DNA of 64,000 bases from Acidobacteriaceae bacterium (GCA_025355505.1 JANXZM010000017.1:62001-126000); one strand, 5' to 3'. Counted from the first letter of the stretch, positions 26,910-35,773 are shown. Notes: generated from the letters alone by a model not told the origin. Numbers and translations: made by a program.

Positions 26910-27304
26910 CAGACATTGCCCCGCTTGGCGGCTGTCAGGCCCCAGTCGAGCACGCCTTTTTTCCATACATAAAAAAGACCGACCAGCACGATCGCGATGT
27001 ACACCATCATCTCCCAGAAACCAAACATCTTCAGTTCGCGCAGGATAACCGCCCAGGGGTAAAGGAAAACGGCCTCCACGTCAAATAAAATAAAGAGCAT
27101 GGCCACCAGGTAGAACTTGACGGAGAATCGTCCCTGAGCATCGCCGATAGGCTGGACTCCGCACTCATAAGGCGACAACTTAGCCCGCCCCGGTTTATGC
27201 TGGCCAACCAGCTGGGAAAGGATCACAATTACGCTCGCAAGGGCGGTGGCGATGCCGAAATGCATCAGGAGGGGCAGGTAGCGAGCGAAATAATTGTCCG
27301 GCAT
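26909..27304 (-). CDS. nuoA: NADH-quinone oxidoreductase subunit A
   Basis: A 131-residue, three-helix complex I subunit with the conserved loop PYECGVQPIGDAQGRFSVKFYLVAMLFILFDVEAVFLYPWA (about 43-83). I use the ATG at 27304. A longer frame from 27346 exists, but the likely transcription start at about 27343 would exclude it, and the extra residues are not family-like. First gene of the operon. Confidence 0.93.
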   Translation of the reverse strand: MPDNYFARYLPLLMHFGIATALASVIVILSQLVGQHKPGRAKLSPYECGVQPIGDAQGRFSVKFYLVAMLFILFDVEAVFLYPWAVILRELKMFGFWEMMVYIAIVLVGLFYVWKKGVLDWGLTAAKRGNV

Positions 27305-27349
27305 AGGAGAAGCTATATATAATTTGCGCGAAGCAACAGGAAACATTCT

Positions 27350-27378
27350 AGATTAGTTTTGACTGACTGAAGTGTCAA
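27350..27378 (-). promoter_or_regulatory. candidate sigma-70 promoter of the nuo operon
   Basis: On the minus strand TTGACA (27378-27373), a 17-base spacer and TAATCT (27355-27350). The -35 is perfect and the -10 keeps the two first and the last consensus bases. The leader to nuoA would be about 40 bases. Confidence 0.5.
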
Positions 27379-27463
27379 GCTAAGTGCGCATTTTAACAGT
27401 AGTTTCATCTGGCGGAAACTGGCTTGACAGGACTTTGACAGGACCGGGGAAATCCTAAACCGC

Positions 27464-28075
27464 ATGATCTTTGGCTTTAATACCGACATTCGACACGAAG
27501 ATACCGTCTACCACGTGCAGAGCGAAGCCCGCGAAGGCGAGCAGTTGTTGCAGACTCAGGTCTTCGTTCAGGGACGCTGCATCGGAAAGCGCGCGGTTTC
27601 CTATAACTCCAGCGGGGCCGAAGGCAAGATCGGCGCTCCGACTAGCTCTTTAACCGACGACCAGGATAAAGAGAAGCGGCTGCGCGAACTGCATCGCGAG
27701 GTGCTCGATGCCATCCGCGATGGCAAGCTTGATTCCATCTTCGATAAGCGGGAAACACCGGAAACGCTGGCGGCGGTGAAGAAGCTTGACATCGAGTGGA
27801 TCAATTCCAGCTCCGTGCATTCGAGCGGCGCTTTGACGATGCGCATCCGAGTCACCGACGGAGGCGCCACGGTCGAAGGCGCTCGCCTCACGCTCCGCTT
27901 CGCCCGGCCAGACGCCGCGCCCTACTATGCGCAGGTTCTCACAGATGCCACGGGCAATGCCGAGATGAGCGTTCAGGTGGATGAAAAGTCGCTCTCGGAT
28001 TCCTCCGTAGTCGTGCAAGCGAGTTTCACCGGACGAACTGCCACCCGTAAGTTCCAACTTCGCGCCGCCCTGTAG
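27464..28075 (+). CDS. hypothetical protein with beta-sandwich-like C-terminal half
   Basis: A 203-residue protein that I do not recognise by name. The first 50 residues (FGFNTDIRHEDTVYHVQSEA) form a compact, mostly beta region; residues 60-105 are a charged helical stretch (KEKRLRELHREVLDAIRDGK); residues 120-203 alternate short strands (GALTMRIRVTDGG...VEGARLTLRF) like an immunoglobulin-type or carboxypeptidase-regulatory domain. No signal peptide. It is transcribed divergently from nuoA. Its TAG stop lies within the first bases of a repeat. Confidence 0.7.
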   Translation: MIFGFNTDIRHEDTVYHVQSEAREGEQLLQTQVFVQGRCIGKRAVSYNSSGAEGKIGAPTSSLTDDQDKEKRLRELHREVLDAIRDGKLDSIFDKRETPETLAAVKKLDIEWINSSSVHSSGALTMRIRVTDGGATVEGARLTLRFARPDAAPYYAQVLTDATGNAEMSVQVDEKSLSDSSVVVQASFTGRTATRKFQLRAAL

Positions 28076-28147
28076 AGACGGCGCTTGCCCCGTCTCGGCC
28101 CGCGCGATAATCCCAGCCCCCGGGGAGACGCGGCAAGCCACATCTCT
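28072..28147. repeat. GTAGAGACG-type repeat, copy 1
   Basis: GTAGAGACGGCGCTTGCCCC plus a partner segment GGGGAGACGCGGCAAGCC about 40 bases later, the same two-part layout as at 45855-45920 and 52866-52931. The first bases provide the TAG stop of the upstream gene. Confidence 0.65.
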
Positions 28148-28191
28148 TCGGCAGAGTTCGCTACTGCTTTTTGAATGCGAGAATTGTTCCG

Positions 28192-28395
28192 ATGAACCTC
28201 ACGATCAATGGCGAGAACCAGGCTTTTTCAGCCGATACTCTGGGCGCGCTCGTCGAGCAACTCGGCATGAAGGCCGAACGTGTGGCGATCGAACTCAACC
28301 GCGAGATCGTCCCCCGCGATCAATGGCCGCAGACCCCATTGCACGACGGAGATCGGCTGGAGATCGTCCACTTCGTCGGCGGCGGATCGAGATAA
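28192..28395 (+). CDS. thiS: ThiS-like sulfur carrier protein
   Basis: A 67-residue beta-grasp protein ([20 protein letters not shown]) of the ThiS family, which as a C-terminal thiocarboxylate donates sulfur for the thiazole of thiamine. The expected terminal diglycine is present in HFVGGG but is followed by two more residues, Ser-Arg, before the stop. The ATG at 28192 was preferred over one seven codons upstream because it matches the family start. No other thiamine genes are nearby; tRNA-Arg follows after 52 bases. Confidence 0.82.
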   Translation: MNLTINGENQAFSADTLGALVEQLGMKAERVAIELNREIVPRDQWPQTPLHDGDRLEIVHFVGGGSR

Positions 28396-28447
28396 TATAC
28401 AGCAAATTTGGCAACCCGTTTCGCAACCTGCTAACCTGATTTCGCAG

Positions 28448-28522
28448 GGCCCCGTCGTTCAACGGATAGGACTTCAGTTTCCTAAACTGACTATGCAGGT
28501 TCGATTCCTGCCGGGGCCACCA
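28448..28522 (+). tRNA. tRNA-Arg (anticodon CCU)
   Basis: Full cloverleaf of 75 bases: acceptor GGCCCCG/CGGGGCC, anticodon stem TCAGT/ACTGA with loop TTCCTAA (anticodon CCT), T-arm GCAGG-TTCGATT-CCTGC, and an encoded CCA end at 28520-28522. It reads AGG codons, rare in high-GC genomes. Confidence 0.95.
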
Positions 28523-28662
28523 GCCCCTTCGCGCCCGTACCTAAGGTCCCGCTCATCGAACGAAAACGGCTGGGTTGCTGAATTGTCTCTGAAGTAAGAA
28601 TCTAGCTTCGCTCCTTCCTCCAAACAACTTTACGCGGAACAATTTTCTCCCGACCGGTCATC

Positions 28663-28677
28663 TTTGCACTGTGCAAA
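28663..28677. promoter_or_regulatory. 15-base palindrome, possible operator
   Basis: TTTGCAC-T-GTGCAAA is a perfect dyad around one central base, about 120 bases before the next gene, in a 277-base gap after the tRNA. No matching regulator can be named. A second, imperfect hairpin (GCACTCCGTT...AACGGAAGTGC) lies nearer to the gene. Confidence 0.3.
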
Positions 28678-28799
28678 CTCTCTCAGTCCGCCTGAGGTGG
28701 GTGTTATATCAACAACTTAAGGCTGCTGCACTCCGTTGGCAACGGAAGTGCATCTCCAAGAAGTAGTAGATACAAATCCCTCCCCCTAAGGAGACTGCG

Positions 28800-29168
28800 A
28801 TGAAGAAAATACAATTCGTTTTGTCAACCATGTTGCTGGTGATGGCGCTGACTGTCGCCTTGTCTTTCGCAAGCCAGCCGACGCTCGCGCAGAGTGCTTC
28901 CGATTCTTCGCGCAACCCGATAGTTCAACAACCGCCGATGCAACCGGACGATCAGAACGTGGCTAACGCGGCTTCGGAGAAGACGTTCAGCGGAAAGATT
29001 GTGAAATCCGGAAACAAACTTGTCCTTACGGCCGCCGACAACAAGACCACCTATCAGCTCGACGACCAGCAAAAGGCTCAGGACTTTCTCAACAAAACCG
29101 TAAAGGTAACCGGAGTGCTGGACGCATCCACCGGAACGATTCGCGTCAGTGCGATCGAGCCAGCCTGA
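28800..29168 (+). CDS. small secreted protein, DUF5818-like
   Basis: A 122-residue protein with a signal peptide (residues 1-31, ending LAQS). After a Pro/Gln-rich linker, residues 60-120 form a small beta domain: KTFSGKIVKSGNKLVLTAAD, TYQLDDQQKAQDFLNKTVKVTGVLD. This matches small exported proteins abundant in Acidobacteria (DUF5818-type, from memory). Role unknown. AAGGAG precedes the start and a strong terminator follows, so it is a single-gene transcript. Confidence 0.75.
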   Translation: MKKIQFVLSTMLLVMALTVALSFASQPTLAQSASDSSRNPIVQQPPMQPDDQNVANAASEKTFSGKIVKSGNKLVLTAADNKTTYQLDDQQKAQDFLNKTVKVTGVLDASTGTIRVSAIEPA

Positions 29169-29218
29169 TCTCCCCAAAGAAAAAGACGGGTGCCTATGAA
29201 CATGGTGCCTGTGGCGAA

Positions 29219-29246
29219 GGGGCGGTGCATATCCGCCCCCTTTTTT
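29219..29246 (+). terminator. Rho-independent terminator after the small secreted protein
   Basis: Stem GGGGCGG/CCGCCCC with a seven-base loop (29219-29239) followed by C and six T. Confidence 0.85.
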
Positions 29247-29372
29247 CTTCCCTATTGTTTCGAACTACTATTCACTCGAACTGACGTTTAAACTTAACGC
29301 ACGATCCGTCTGAGCGCCGCCGCTTCGTCCCGACCGGGGCTCCACGTCAAGTTCCAGGCAGGAGGAATTTGC

Positions 29373-31679
29373 ATGCGATTGTTGAGTGCTCGCCTCATTG
29401 TTTCACTTATCCTCGGCATTACGCTGGTTTCGTCTGGTTTTTCCTACTACGAAGTGCTGGAAGAAAAGCGCGCCTTGCGCAGTGATCTGGAGCGTCGCGC
29501 CGAGATGCTTGGTGAAAGTCTCGTCGGCAACGTGGAACGGTCGTGGAATACCGGCTCGGACATAGAACGTTCGGAGAAGGAACTGCAGCGGCTTGTGCAG
29601 CGCTTCGGAAACCGGGAGCACCTGCTCGGCGTCGTCATCTACGACCGTCAGGGCACGCTGGTGGCCACGACTCCGGAGCTCGCGAAAACCCTTACCGTGA
29701 GTCCGCCTTCCGTAACGCAGGCCATCGCGCAGGGGCACAAAGAAAGTTCGTTTGTCCGGCTGGGAAGCATGCCGGTTCACATTCTCGCGTTGCCGATTCG
29801 CCGTCAGGATGAAGTGGTAGGCGGCTTGGCTGTCGTGCACGATGTGAGCTACATCCGTGCGCAGAGCCTTCTCGTCTGGCGCCAAACATTTTTCACGGTG
29901 CTGGCTCAAGTGTTTCTCATCGTTCTGATTACGTTGCTGATTGTCCGCTGGAGCATCACCGGCCCGATTGCGCGGGCAGCGCTATGGATGCGCGCGCTCC
30001 GCACGGGAAAGGTTTCTTTCCGCCAGGAAGTGCCGGACCTCGCCATGTTCCGGCCGCTGGCGCGCGAAGTTGCCACCATGGCCGAGAGTCTCAACCATGC
30101 TCGCAACGCGGCCGAAAACGAGGCCCGCCTGCGCGAGGCTGGGGAATCCATGTGGACGGCCGATCGTCTCTCGGTGCAGCTTCGCTCCCGTTTAGGCGAT
30201 AGCCACCTGTTCGTCGTCTCGAATCGTGAGCCTTACATGCATCAGCGAAACGGGAAGGAGGTTGACGTGGTTGTTCCGCCGAGCGGCCTGGTCACCGCGC
30301 TCGAACCCGTGCTCAACGCCTGCGATGGCACCTGGATCGCGCACGGCAGCGGCAATGCCGACGCCGAAGTCGTGGACGCTCACGACCGGCTGCGCGTTCC
30401 TCCCGAGGACCCCCGCTACAGCTTGCGCCGCGTGTGGTTGACCAAAGAGGAAGAGGAAGGTTACTACTACGGCTTTGCCAACGAGGGGCTCTGGCCGCTT
30501 TGCCACATCGCGCACACACGCCCGCTTTTTCGGGCTGCCGACTGGCAGTACTACCAGGAGGTCAACCGCAAATTCACGGACGCCGTGCTCGAGGAAATCA
30601 AGAATGTCGCCAACCCTGTCGTCCTCGTCCAGGACTATCACTTCGCGTTACTGCCTCGACTGATCAAGGAAAAGCGGCCGGATGCGCGCGTCGCAATTTT
30701 CTGGCATATTCCGTGGCCCAATCCGGAAGCGTTTGGCATCTGCCCCTGGCAGCGCCAGTTGGTGGATGGGTTACTCGGCGCCGACCTGATCGGATTTCAC
30801 ATTCAGTCGCACTGCAACAACTTTCTGCAGACCGTCGACCGCGTCGTCGAGTCGCGCGTGGACTGGGAACACTTTTCCGTGCTCCGCCAGGACCACCGCA
30901 CCATGGTGCGGCCTTTTCCCATCAGTGTCGCCTTCACCGACGACGCTGCCTCCGAAAACAACAATCATGGCTTCAACTACCTCGATCGTTCCGCTCTGTT
31001 GCGGAGTCTGGGCGTGGAGGCAGCCTTCATGGGGATTGGTGTCGATCGCGTCGACTACACCAAGGGAATTCTGGAGCGCTTCCTGGCCATCGAACGCTTC
31101 CTCGATAAATATCCAAGCTATCAGGGGAAATTCACGTTCGTGCAGATTGGAGCCCCCAGCCGCACCCACATCAAGCGCTATCACGAATTTTTCGCCGAAG
31201 TGGAAGCTGAGGCGGAACGCATCAATTGGCGATTCCAGGGCGGAAAGTGGAAGCCCATCGTGTTCCTCAAACGCCAGCACAGCCATCAGGAGATCGAGCC
31301 CTATTACCGCGCCGCCGATCTCTGCATGGTGACTTCTTTGCACGATGGAATGAATCTCGTAGCCAAGGAATTTCTTGCCGCACGCAGCGACGAACAGGGC
31401 GTGCTCATTCTCAGCCAGTTCACTGGCGCGGCACGGGAATTGCGCGACGCCCTGCTGGTCAATCCTTACGACATCGATCAGACCGCCGAAGCGATCCGCG
31501 CCGCTTTAGAGATGGAGCCGGAAGACAAGCAGTTGCGCGTGCAGCGCATGCGCAAGATCATCAAGGAGCACAACATATACCGCTGGGCTGGGAACCTCAT
31601 CACCGAACTTTGTGAGGTCCGCCTGGATGCGCCCGAGGACGTGCGGGAGAAATCTCGTGCCAACGTGTCCGTTGCGTGA
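29373..31679 (+). CDS. otsA: membrane sensor/HAMP-fused trehalose-6-phosphate synthase (GT20)
   Basis: A 768-residue protein; E. coli OtsA has about 474. Residues 6-26 and 172-192 are transmembrane helices enclosing about 145 extracytoplasmic residues, 193-245 look like a HAMP domain and 246-275 a helical linker. Residues 278-755 are a complete GT20 domain: [53 protein letters not shown]559 and K564 in [11 protein letters not shown]658 and E666 in [12 protein letters not shown]. These are the UDP-glucose/glucose-6-phosphate contacts of OtsA, so it should be active. The layout resembles a chemoreceptor or histidine kinase whose output is trehalose-6-phosphate synthesis. GGAGG stands upstream of the ATG. 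The phosphatase gene follows. Confidence 0.92.
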   Translation: MRLLSARLIVSLILGITLVSSGFSYYEVLEEKRALRSDLERRAEMLGESLVGNVERSWNTGSDIERSEKELQRLVQRFGNREHLLGVVIYDRQGTLVATTPELAKTLTVSPPSVTQAIAQGHKESSFVRLGSMPVHILALPIRRQDEVVGGLAVVHDVSYIRAQSLLVWRQTFFTVLAQVFLIVLITLLIVRWSITGPIARAALWMRALRTGKVSFRQEVPDLAMFRPLAREVATMAESLNHARNAAENEARLREAGESMWTADRLSVQLRSRLGDSHLFVVSNREPYMHQRNGKEVDVVVPPSGLVTALEPVLNACDGTWIAHGSGNADAEVVDAHDRLRVPPEDPRYSLRRVWLTKEEEEGYYYGFANEGLWPLCHIAHTRPLFRAADWQYYQEVNRKFTDAVLEEIKNVANPVVLVQDYHFALLPRLIKEKRPDARVAIFWHIPWPNPEAFGICPWQRQLVDGLLGADLIGFHIQSHCNNFLQTVDRVVESRVDWEHFSVLRQDHRTMVRPFPISVAFTDDAASENNNHGFNYLDRSALLRSLGVEAAFMGIGVDRVDYTKGILERFLAIERFLDKYPSYQGKFTFVQIGAPSRTHIKRYHEFFAEVEAEAERINWRFQGGKWKPIVFLKRQHSHQEIEPYYRAADLCMVTSLHDGMNLVAKEFLAARSDEQGVLILSQFTGAARELRDALLVNPYDIDQTAEAIRAALEMEPEDKQLRVQRMRKIIKEHNIYRWAGNLITELCEVRLDAPEDVREKSRANVSVA

Positions 31680-31720
31680 TGCCGCTGTTTACTAGCGGTC
31701 AAGAAAAAGAAAGGAGCACC

Positions 31721-32551
31721 GTGTTGAAGCCAGAAGTGAAATCCCAGCTCCTGCCGTTTCTGCAAACTGTCGCCCGGGCACCCCAGGCGGTACTGCTGCT
31801 GGATTACGACGGAACGCTGGCGCCATTCCAGGCCCAGCGCGACCAGGCGTACCCGTATGCCGGAGTTGCGCTCATCCTGCAAGAGATCGTGCGTAATGGC
31901 CGGACGCGAGTCGTCGTCATCTCCGGGCGAGATGCGTCCGACGTCTTCCCGCTTCTCAATATTCACCCACGTCCCGAAGTTTGGGGAATCCATGGGCTGC
32001 AGCGCATGAAGACAGACGGGAGTATGGAGATGCCGCGCCTCGATGAGCGAACGCTCAATGCCTTGTCAGATGCCGACCGCTGGCTCGACTACCAGCAACT
32101 GCGCCATACTGCGGAGTTCAAGGCCGGAAGTATTGCCGTCCACTGGCGCGGGCTGAGCGAAAGCGACACGGAGAATCTTCGGTCCCGCGTCTTGCTCGGC
32201 TGGCGGCCCATTGCGGAACACAGCGGGCTCAACCTGCTGGAATTCGACGGTGGGGTGGAAATTCGCGCGTGCGAGGCCGACAAGGGTGATGCGGTTCGTA
32301 CCTTTCTCGCCGAAATCAGTCCAGAGGCGCCGGTGGCTTATCTGGGCGACGACAACACCGACGAATCCGCTTTCCGGGCCATGCAGGGCCGCGGCATCAG
32401 CGTGCTGGTGCGTCCCAAGTGGCGGCAGACTGCGGCGCAATTATGGCTGAAGCCACCCGACGAACTTCTCGACTTCCTCGGACTATGGCTGAAGACCTGT
32501 ATCGGACACGATGCCTTTGGCAGCGGCGCGGCCGCTGCGGTCAACGGATGA
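31721..32551 (+). CDS. otsB: trehalose-6-phosphate phosphatase
   Basis: A 276-residue HAD-superfamily phosphatase that would convert trehalose-6-phosphate to trehalose. Motif I is LLLDYDGTLAPF, motif II lies in VVISGRD, and motif IV is LGDDNTDESAF. I chose the GTG at 31721 because AAAGGAG lies four to five bases before it; TTG three bases later is equally possible, and an ATG overlapping the otsA stop at 31679 has no ribosome site. Coupled to the next gene by an ATGA overlap. Confidence 0.9.
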   Translation: MLKPEVKSQLLPFLQTVARAPQAVLLLDYDGTLAPFQAQRDQAYPYAGVALILQEIVRNGRTRVVVISGRDASDVFPLLNIHPRPEVWGIHGLQRMKTDGSMEMPRLDERTLNALSDADRWLDYQQLRHTAEFKAGSIAVHWRGLSESDTENLRSRVLLGWRPIAEHSGLNLLEFDGGVEIRACEADKGDAVRTFLAEISPEAPVAYLGDDNTDESAFRAMQGRGISVLVRPKWRQTAAQLWLKPPDELLDFLGLWLKTCIGHDAFGSGAAAAVNG

Positions 32552-33228
32552 CAACCACAGCCCAGTTCACTCTTCCGCGAACGCCGGTGAAGCCCTTCTA
32601 CTTCAATACGTCGGGACATCTCTTACGCATCACCACCCAGAAAGCGAATACACTCGCGGAACTTCTGGTTGCCTTGCGCGCCTGTCCGGACGAATCCATC
32701 TTTCAACACACTTTCCGCACTCTGCAGGAACACCACTTTATTCGCGAGGGATATTCCAATGACTTCGCGCACTGGGCGCTCACTGCCTGTAACGAGCCCG
32801 GTCTGGCTGAACAGTTAGCGAGCGTGGACGTGCGTGAGTTCACCTCCCTCGGCCAGTTGCGCGAGCGATTCATCCAGATTGTGGAGAAACATCTTCAACT
32901 CAATCCCTCGGACGGCCCGCGGCTGGCCGAAGAAACGTTTTATTTTTGCGCGTCTGAAATCGAAATTATGCCAACCAACTTTGTAGCTGAGACGATGCCG
33001 GACTTTGCCAAGGGCTTGCGAGAGGTCAGCGTACATTCCATCCACCATCATTTTATTGAGGCGCGCCTGCGGCTCCAGCTTATGTCCAACGATTTTTCAC
33101 AATGGCTGCACCAGGACGTGGGACTGACCGACGCAGCCCGCGCACTCAACCGGATCGATATCTATACGGCAACGCTCGAGGATGTGCGCCAGCAAATGGT
33201 GCGCATCTTGGAACGGGCGTTGCTGTAA
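32548..33228 (+). CDS. DUF5752-like protein in trehalose cluster
   Basis: A 226-residue soluble, largely helical protein. PVKPFYFNTSGHLLRITTQKANTLAELLVAL opens it (residues 11-41), followed by SIFQHTFRTLQEHHFIREGYSNDFAHWAL and VSVHSIHHHFIEARLRL. I associate it with DUF5752, a family of unknown function found near GT4/GT20 trehalose genes; this is from memory. Histidines recur in helices (QHTF, EHHF, HSIHHHF), which might bind a metal. Start overlaps otsB (ATGA) and TreT follows after 48 bases, so it probably serves trehalose metabolism, for example as a regulator or partner. Confidence 0.65.
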   Translation: MTTTAQFTLPRTPVKPFYFNTSGHLLRITTQKANTLAELLVALRACPDESIFQHTFRTLQEHHFIREGYSNDFAHWALTACNEPGLAEQLASVDVREFTSLGQLRERFIQIVEKHLQLNPSDGPRLAEETFYFCASEIEIMPTNFVAETMPDFAKGLREVSVHSIHHHFIEARLRLQLMSNDFSQWLHQDVGLTDAARALNRIDIYTATLEDVRQQMVRILERALL

Positions 33229-33276
33229 CAGCGTTGACTTAAGCGATAAACGGAACCTGGGTGACGGCACAAAAAA

Positions 33277-34620
33277 ATGAAACTCTTGAAGCCGCAAACT
33301 GCAACCGACGAACACGACGAACCAGCGCTCTCCGCTCAGCCCCTGCCCCCTCTTCCGGAGCGGCGCAGGGCTCCGCGAACGTGGGAGACGCCTCCAGCCC
33401 CCGCGCCACCACCGCACCTCGACGACTACCAAACAATCGTCGGCGCGGCCGAGATCGACGAACTGCGCTTTCTCGCCCGCGAACTCAAGGGGAAGACGGT
33501 GAAGATGGTCAACTCCACCGCCGTCGGTGGAGGCGTGGCCGAAATGCTGAATCGTCTTGTTCCCCTGCTGGGAGAACTCGAAGTCACCACCCACTGGGAT
33601 GTCATTACAGGAGGGAACGACTTCTTCGAGGTAACCAAGGCTTTTCATAACGCCCTGCACGGCGCCGAATACCACCTGACTCGGGCGGCGCAGGAAATTT
33701 TCCTGGCCTACAACGAACAAAACCGCCAGCGCATGCAGTTTCCAGAGGATATGGTCGTCATCCATGATCCGCAACCCGCCGCCCTCATTGGCTCGCGCAA
33801 GCAATCGCACGCACGCTGGGTGTGGCGCTGCCACATCGACTTATCGACTCCGAATCAGCAAGTTTGGGGATTTTTGCGCCCGTTCATCGAACAATACGAT
33901 GCGGCAATTTTTTCTTCGCAGTCCTTTGCCCGGCAGTTGCCCATCCCCCAGTATCTGTTTTACCCGTGCATCGACCCGCTGTCGGAGAAAAACAAAGATC
34001 TCGACGAAAGCTTCGTGCAAAAAGTGTGCGACGAATTCGGCGTTGATCGCTCTCGCCCGATTGTGACCCAAGTATCCCGTTTCGACCGATTGAAGGATCC
34101 CGTGGGCGTGGTGCAGGCTTTCAAGCTGGCCAGAAAATACGTCGATTGCCAGTTGGTGCTGGCGGGCGGCGGTGCGAGCGATGATCCCGAAGGCGCCGTC
34201 GTGCTCAAAGAGGTTAAGGAGGCCGTCGGCGACGATCCCGACGTTATCATCCTGGACTTGCCGCCCTGGTGTGCGCTTGAGATCAACGCACTGCAGCGCG
34301 CCTCGACCATCGTGGTCCAGAAATCGATCAAGGAAGGTTTTGGCCTCACCGTTACCGAGGCGCTATGGAAAGGGAAGCCCACCATTGCCGGCGCGGTTGG
34401 CGGCATTCCCAACCAGATCATTCACAAACTAACCGGCATGCTGGTTCATTCCGTCGAGGGATGTGCTTATCAGATCCGCTACCTCCTCACTCATCCCGAG
34501 TTCGCCGCACAACTGGGTCGCAACGGTCACGAACACGTCAAAGAAAATTTCCTGATGACCACCAACGTGCGGCGCTGGCTGTTACTGCTTCGGGTTCTGA
34601 TGCGCGACCGGACTGCCTGA
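33277..34620 (+). CDS. treT: trehalose synthase, TreT-like (GT4)
   Basis: A 447-residue GT4 glycosyltransferase resembling trehalose glycosyltransferring synthase TreT, which makes trehalose directly from a nucleoside-diphosphate glucose and glucose. After a Pro-rich, variable N-terminus (1-50) come VNSTAVGGGVAEMLNRLVPL, WDVITGGNDFFEVTKAFHNAL, FPEDMVVIHDPQPAALI, VWRCHID, VSRFDRLKDP and the donor-site EGFGLTVTEALWKGKP with the E-x7-E pair. The cluster thus encodes two independent routes to trehalose (two-step OtsA/OtsB, one-step TreT). TreT is reversible in archaea, so catabolic use is also possible. Confidence 0.88.
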   Translation: MKLLKPQTATDEHDEPALSAQPLPPLPERRRAPRTWETPPAPAPPPHLDDYQTIVGAAEIDELRFLARELKGKTVKMVNSTAVGGGVAEMLNRLVPLLGELEVTTHWDVITGGNDFFEVTKAFHNALHGAEYHLTRAAQEIFLAYNEQNRQRMQFPEDMVVIHDPQPAALIGSRKQSHARWVWRCHIDLSTPNQQVWGFLRPFIEQYDAAIFSSQSFARQLPIPQYLFYPCIDPLSEKNKDLDESFVQKVCDEFGVDRSRPIVTQVSRFDRLKDPVGVVQAFKLARKYVDCQLVLAGGGASDDPEGAVVLKEVKEAVGDDPDVIILDLPPWCALEINALQRASTIVVQKSIKEGFGLTVTEALWKGKPTIAGAVGGIPNQIIHKLTGMLVHSVEGCAYQIRYLLTHPEFAAQLGRNGHEHVKENFLMTTNVRRWLLLLRVLMRDRTA

Positions 34621-34693
34621 AGGCACCGTCGAAGGCATTCCCCGCCGAAGTCTTGCCCCACGGAAGGTACTTCGGCGACGGCCCCGGCTGCCG

Positions 34694-34699
34694 TATAAT
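34694..34699 (+). promoter_or_regulatory. TATAAT -10 element directly before the GT2 gene
   Basis: A perfect TATAAT ends nine bases before the GTG start, and no ribosome binding site is present. Transcription from it would begin within about three bases of the start codon, giving a leaderless or nearly leaderless mRNA. Confidence 0.45.
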
Positions 34700-34708
34700 T
34701 AAACCACT

Positions 34709-35686
34709 GTGCTCAAGTATTCAATCGTAGTTCCTCTCCACAACGAGCAGGAAAATGTCACCGACTTGTACGCGCGACTGAAGTCCGTGATGGAAGCGAG
34801 CGGTGAGACCTTCGAGATGGTGCTGGTCGATGACGGATCGACCGACGGCACGTTCGCTTCGCTGCGTGAGATTGCCGCCGTAGACAGCCGCGTCACCGTG
34901 GTCAAGTTGCGCCGCAATTTTGGACAGACCGCCGGCCTCGCCGCTGGATTCGACCATGCTCGAGGCGAATACATCATCGCCATGGACGGCGACTTGCAGC
35001 ACGATCCTGCTGACATCCCTTTGTTCCTCGAAAAAATTGCCGAGGGCTACGACATTGTCAGCGGCTGGCGCAAAAATCGCGTCGACAATTTCTGGTTGCG
35101 CCGCTTTCCTTCGCGGTGCGCCAACTGGTTCATGGCCAAGTTGAGCGGCGTCGACATCCACGACTTCGGTACGACGTTTAAAGCTTACCGGCGCGAGATT
35201 CTGGGGCAGGTTCCACTTTATGGGGAGCTGCACCGCTTCATCCCGGCGCTGGCGTCATGGTACGGTGCATCGATCGTCGAAGTTCCGATCAAGAACATCA
35301 ACCGCGAACGCGGTGCTTCGCATTACGGAATCTCGCGCACCTTCCGCGTATTCTTCGACCTCATCACCATCCGCTTCCTGCTCAAATATCTTTCCCGCCC
35401 CTTACACTTTTTCGGCACGGTGGGGATGTTCAGCATTTTTGCGGGCAGCGCCGTTTCCTTCTGGCTTATCCTGCAAAAGATCTTGCACCACACCGACATC
35501 ATGTACCAGCACGGCCCGATGATGATGTTTTCCGCTGTCCTGTTGCTGGCGGGCCTGAACATGCTCGCGGTCGGCTTGCTCGGAGAAATGCAGGTGCGCC
35601 ATTATCACGAGCCTGCCCAGCGCGCCCCCTACTCCGTCGATCGCATCCTGCGAGCGCAAAGCGAAGAGAGCACCATCTCGAAATAG
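34709..35686 (+). CDS. GT2 polyprenyl-phosphate glycosyltransferase (DPM/GtrB-like)
   Basis: A 325-residue protein: an N-terminal GT-A domain (YSIVVPLHNEQENV, LVDDGSTDGT, RRNFGQTAGLAAGFDHARG, MDGDLQHDP) and two C-terminal transmembrane helices (about 240-262 and 275-298). This is the layout of dolichyl/undecaprenyl-phosphate sugar transferases that load glucose, mannose or similar onto a lipid carrier at the inner membrane. GTG start. It is separated by 88 bases from treT and has its own -10, so it need not belong to trehalose metabolism. Confidence 0.88.
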   Translation: MLKYSIVVPLHNEQENVTDLYARLKSVMEASGETFEMVLVDDGSTDGTFASLREIAAVDSRVTVVKLRRNFGQTAGLAAGFDHARGEYIIAMDGDLQHDPADIPLFLEKIAEGYDIVSGWRKNRVDNFWLRRFPSRCANWFMAKLSGVDIHDFGTTFKAYRREILGQVPLYGELHRFIPALASWYGASIVEVPIKNINRERGASHYGISRTFRVFFDLITIRFLLKYLSRPLHFFGTVGMFSIFAGSAVSFWLILQKILHHTDIMYQHGPMMMFSAVLLLAGLNMLAVGLLGEMQVRHYHEPAQRAPYSVDRILRAQSEESTISK

Positions 35687-35755
35687 TTTCTGTTCTTCCT
35701 TCGTGGGTAAGGCCTGTTTGAATTAACGAGACAGCCAAGCCAGCCACCAACGCGC

Positions 35756-35761
35756 TATAAT
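35756..35761 (+). promoter_or_regulatory. TATAAT -10 element before the aminotransferase gene
   Basis: A perfect TATAAT ends 12 bases before the ATG, again without a Shine-Dalgarno sequence; the leader would be only about six bases. Confidence 0.4.
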
Positions 35762-35773
35762 TCTCCCGCCGCC

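Noticed and set aside
28448-28522. Genomic island inserted at tRNA-Arg
   Set aside because: No integrase, direct repeat of the tRNA end or mobile gene is seen on either side.
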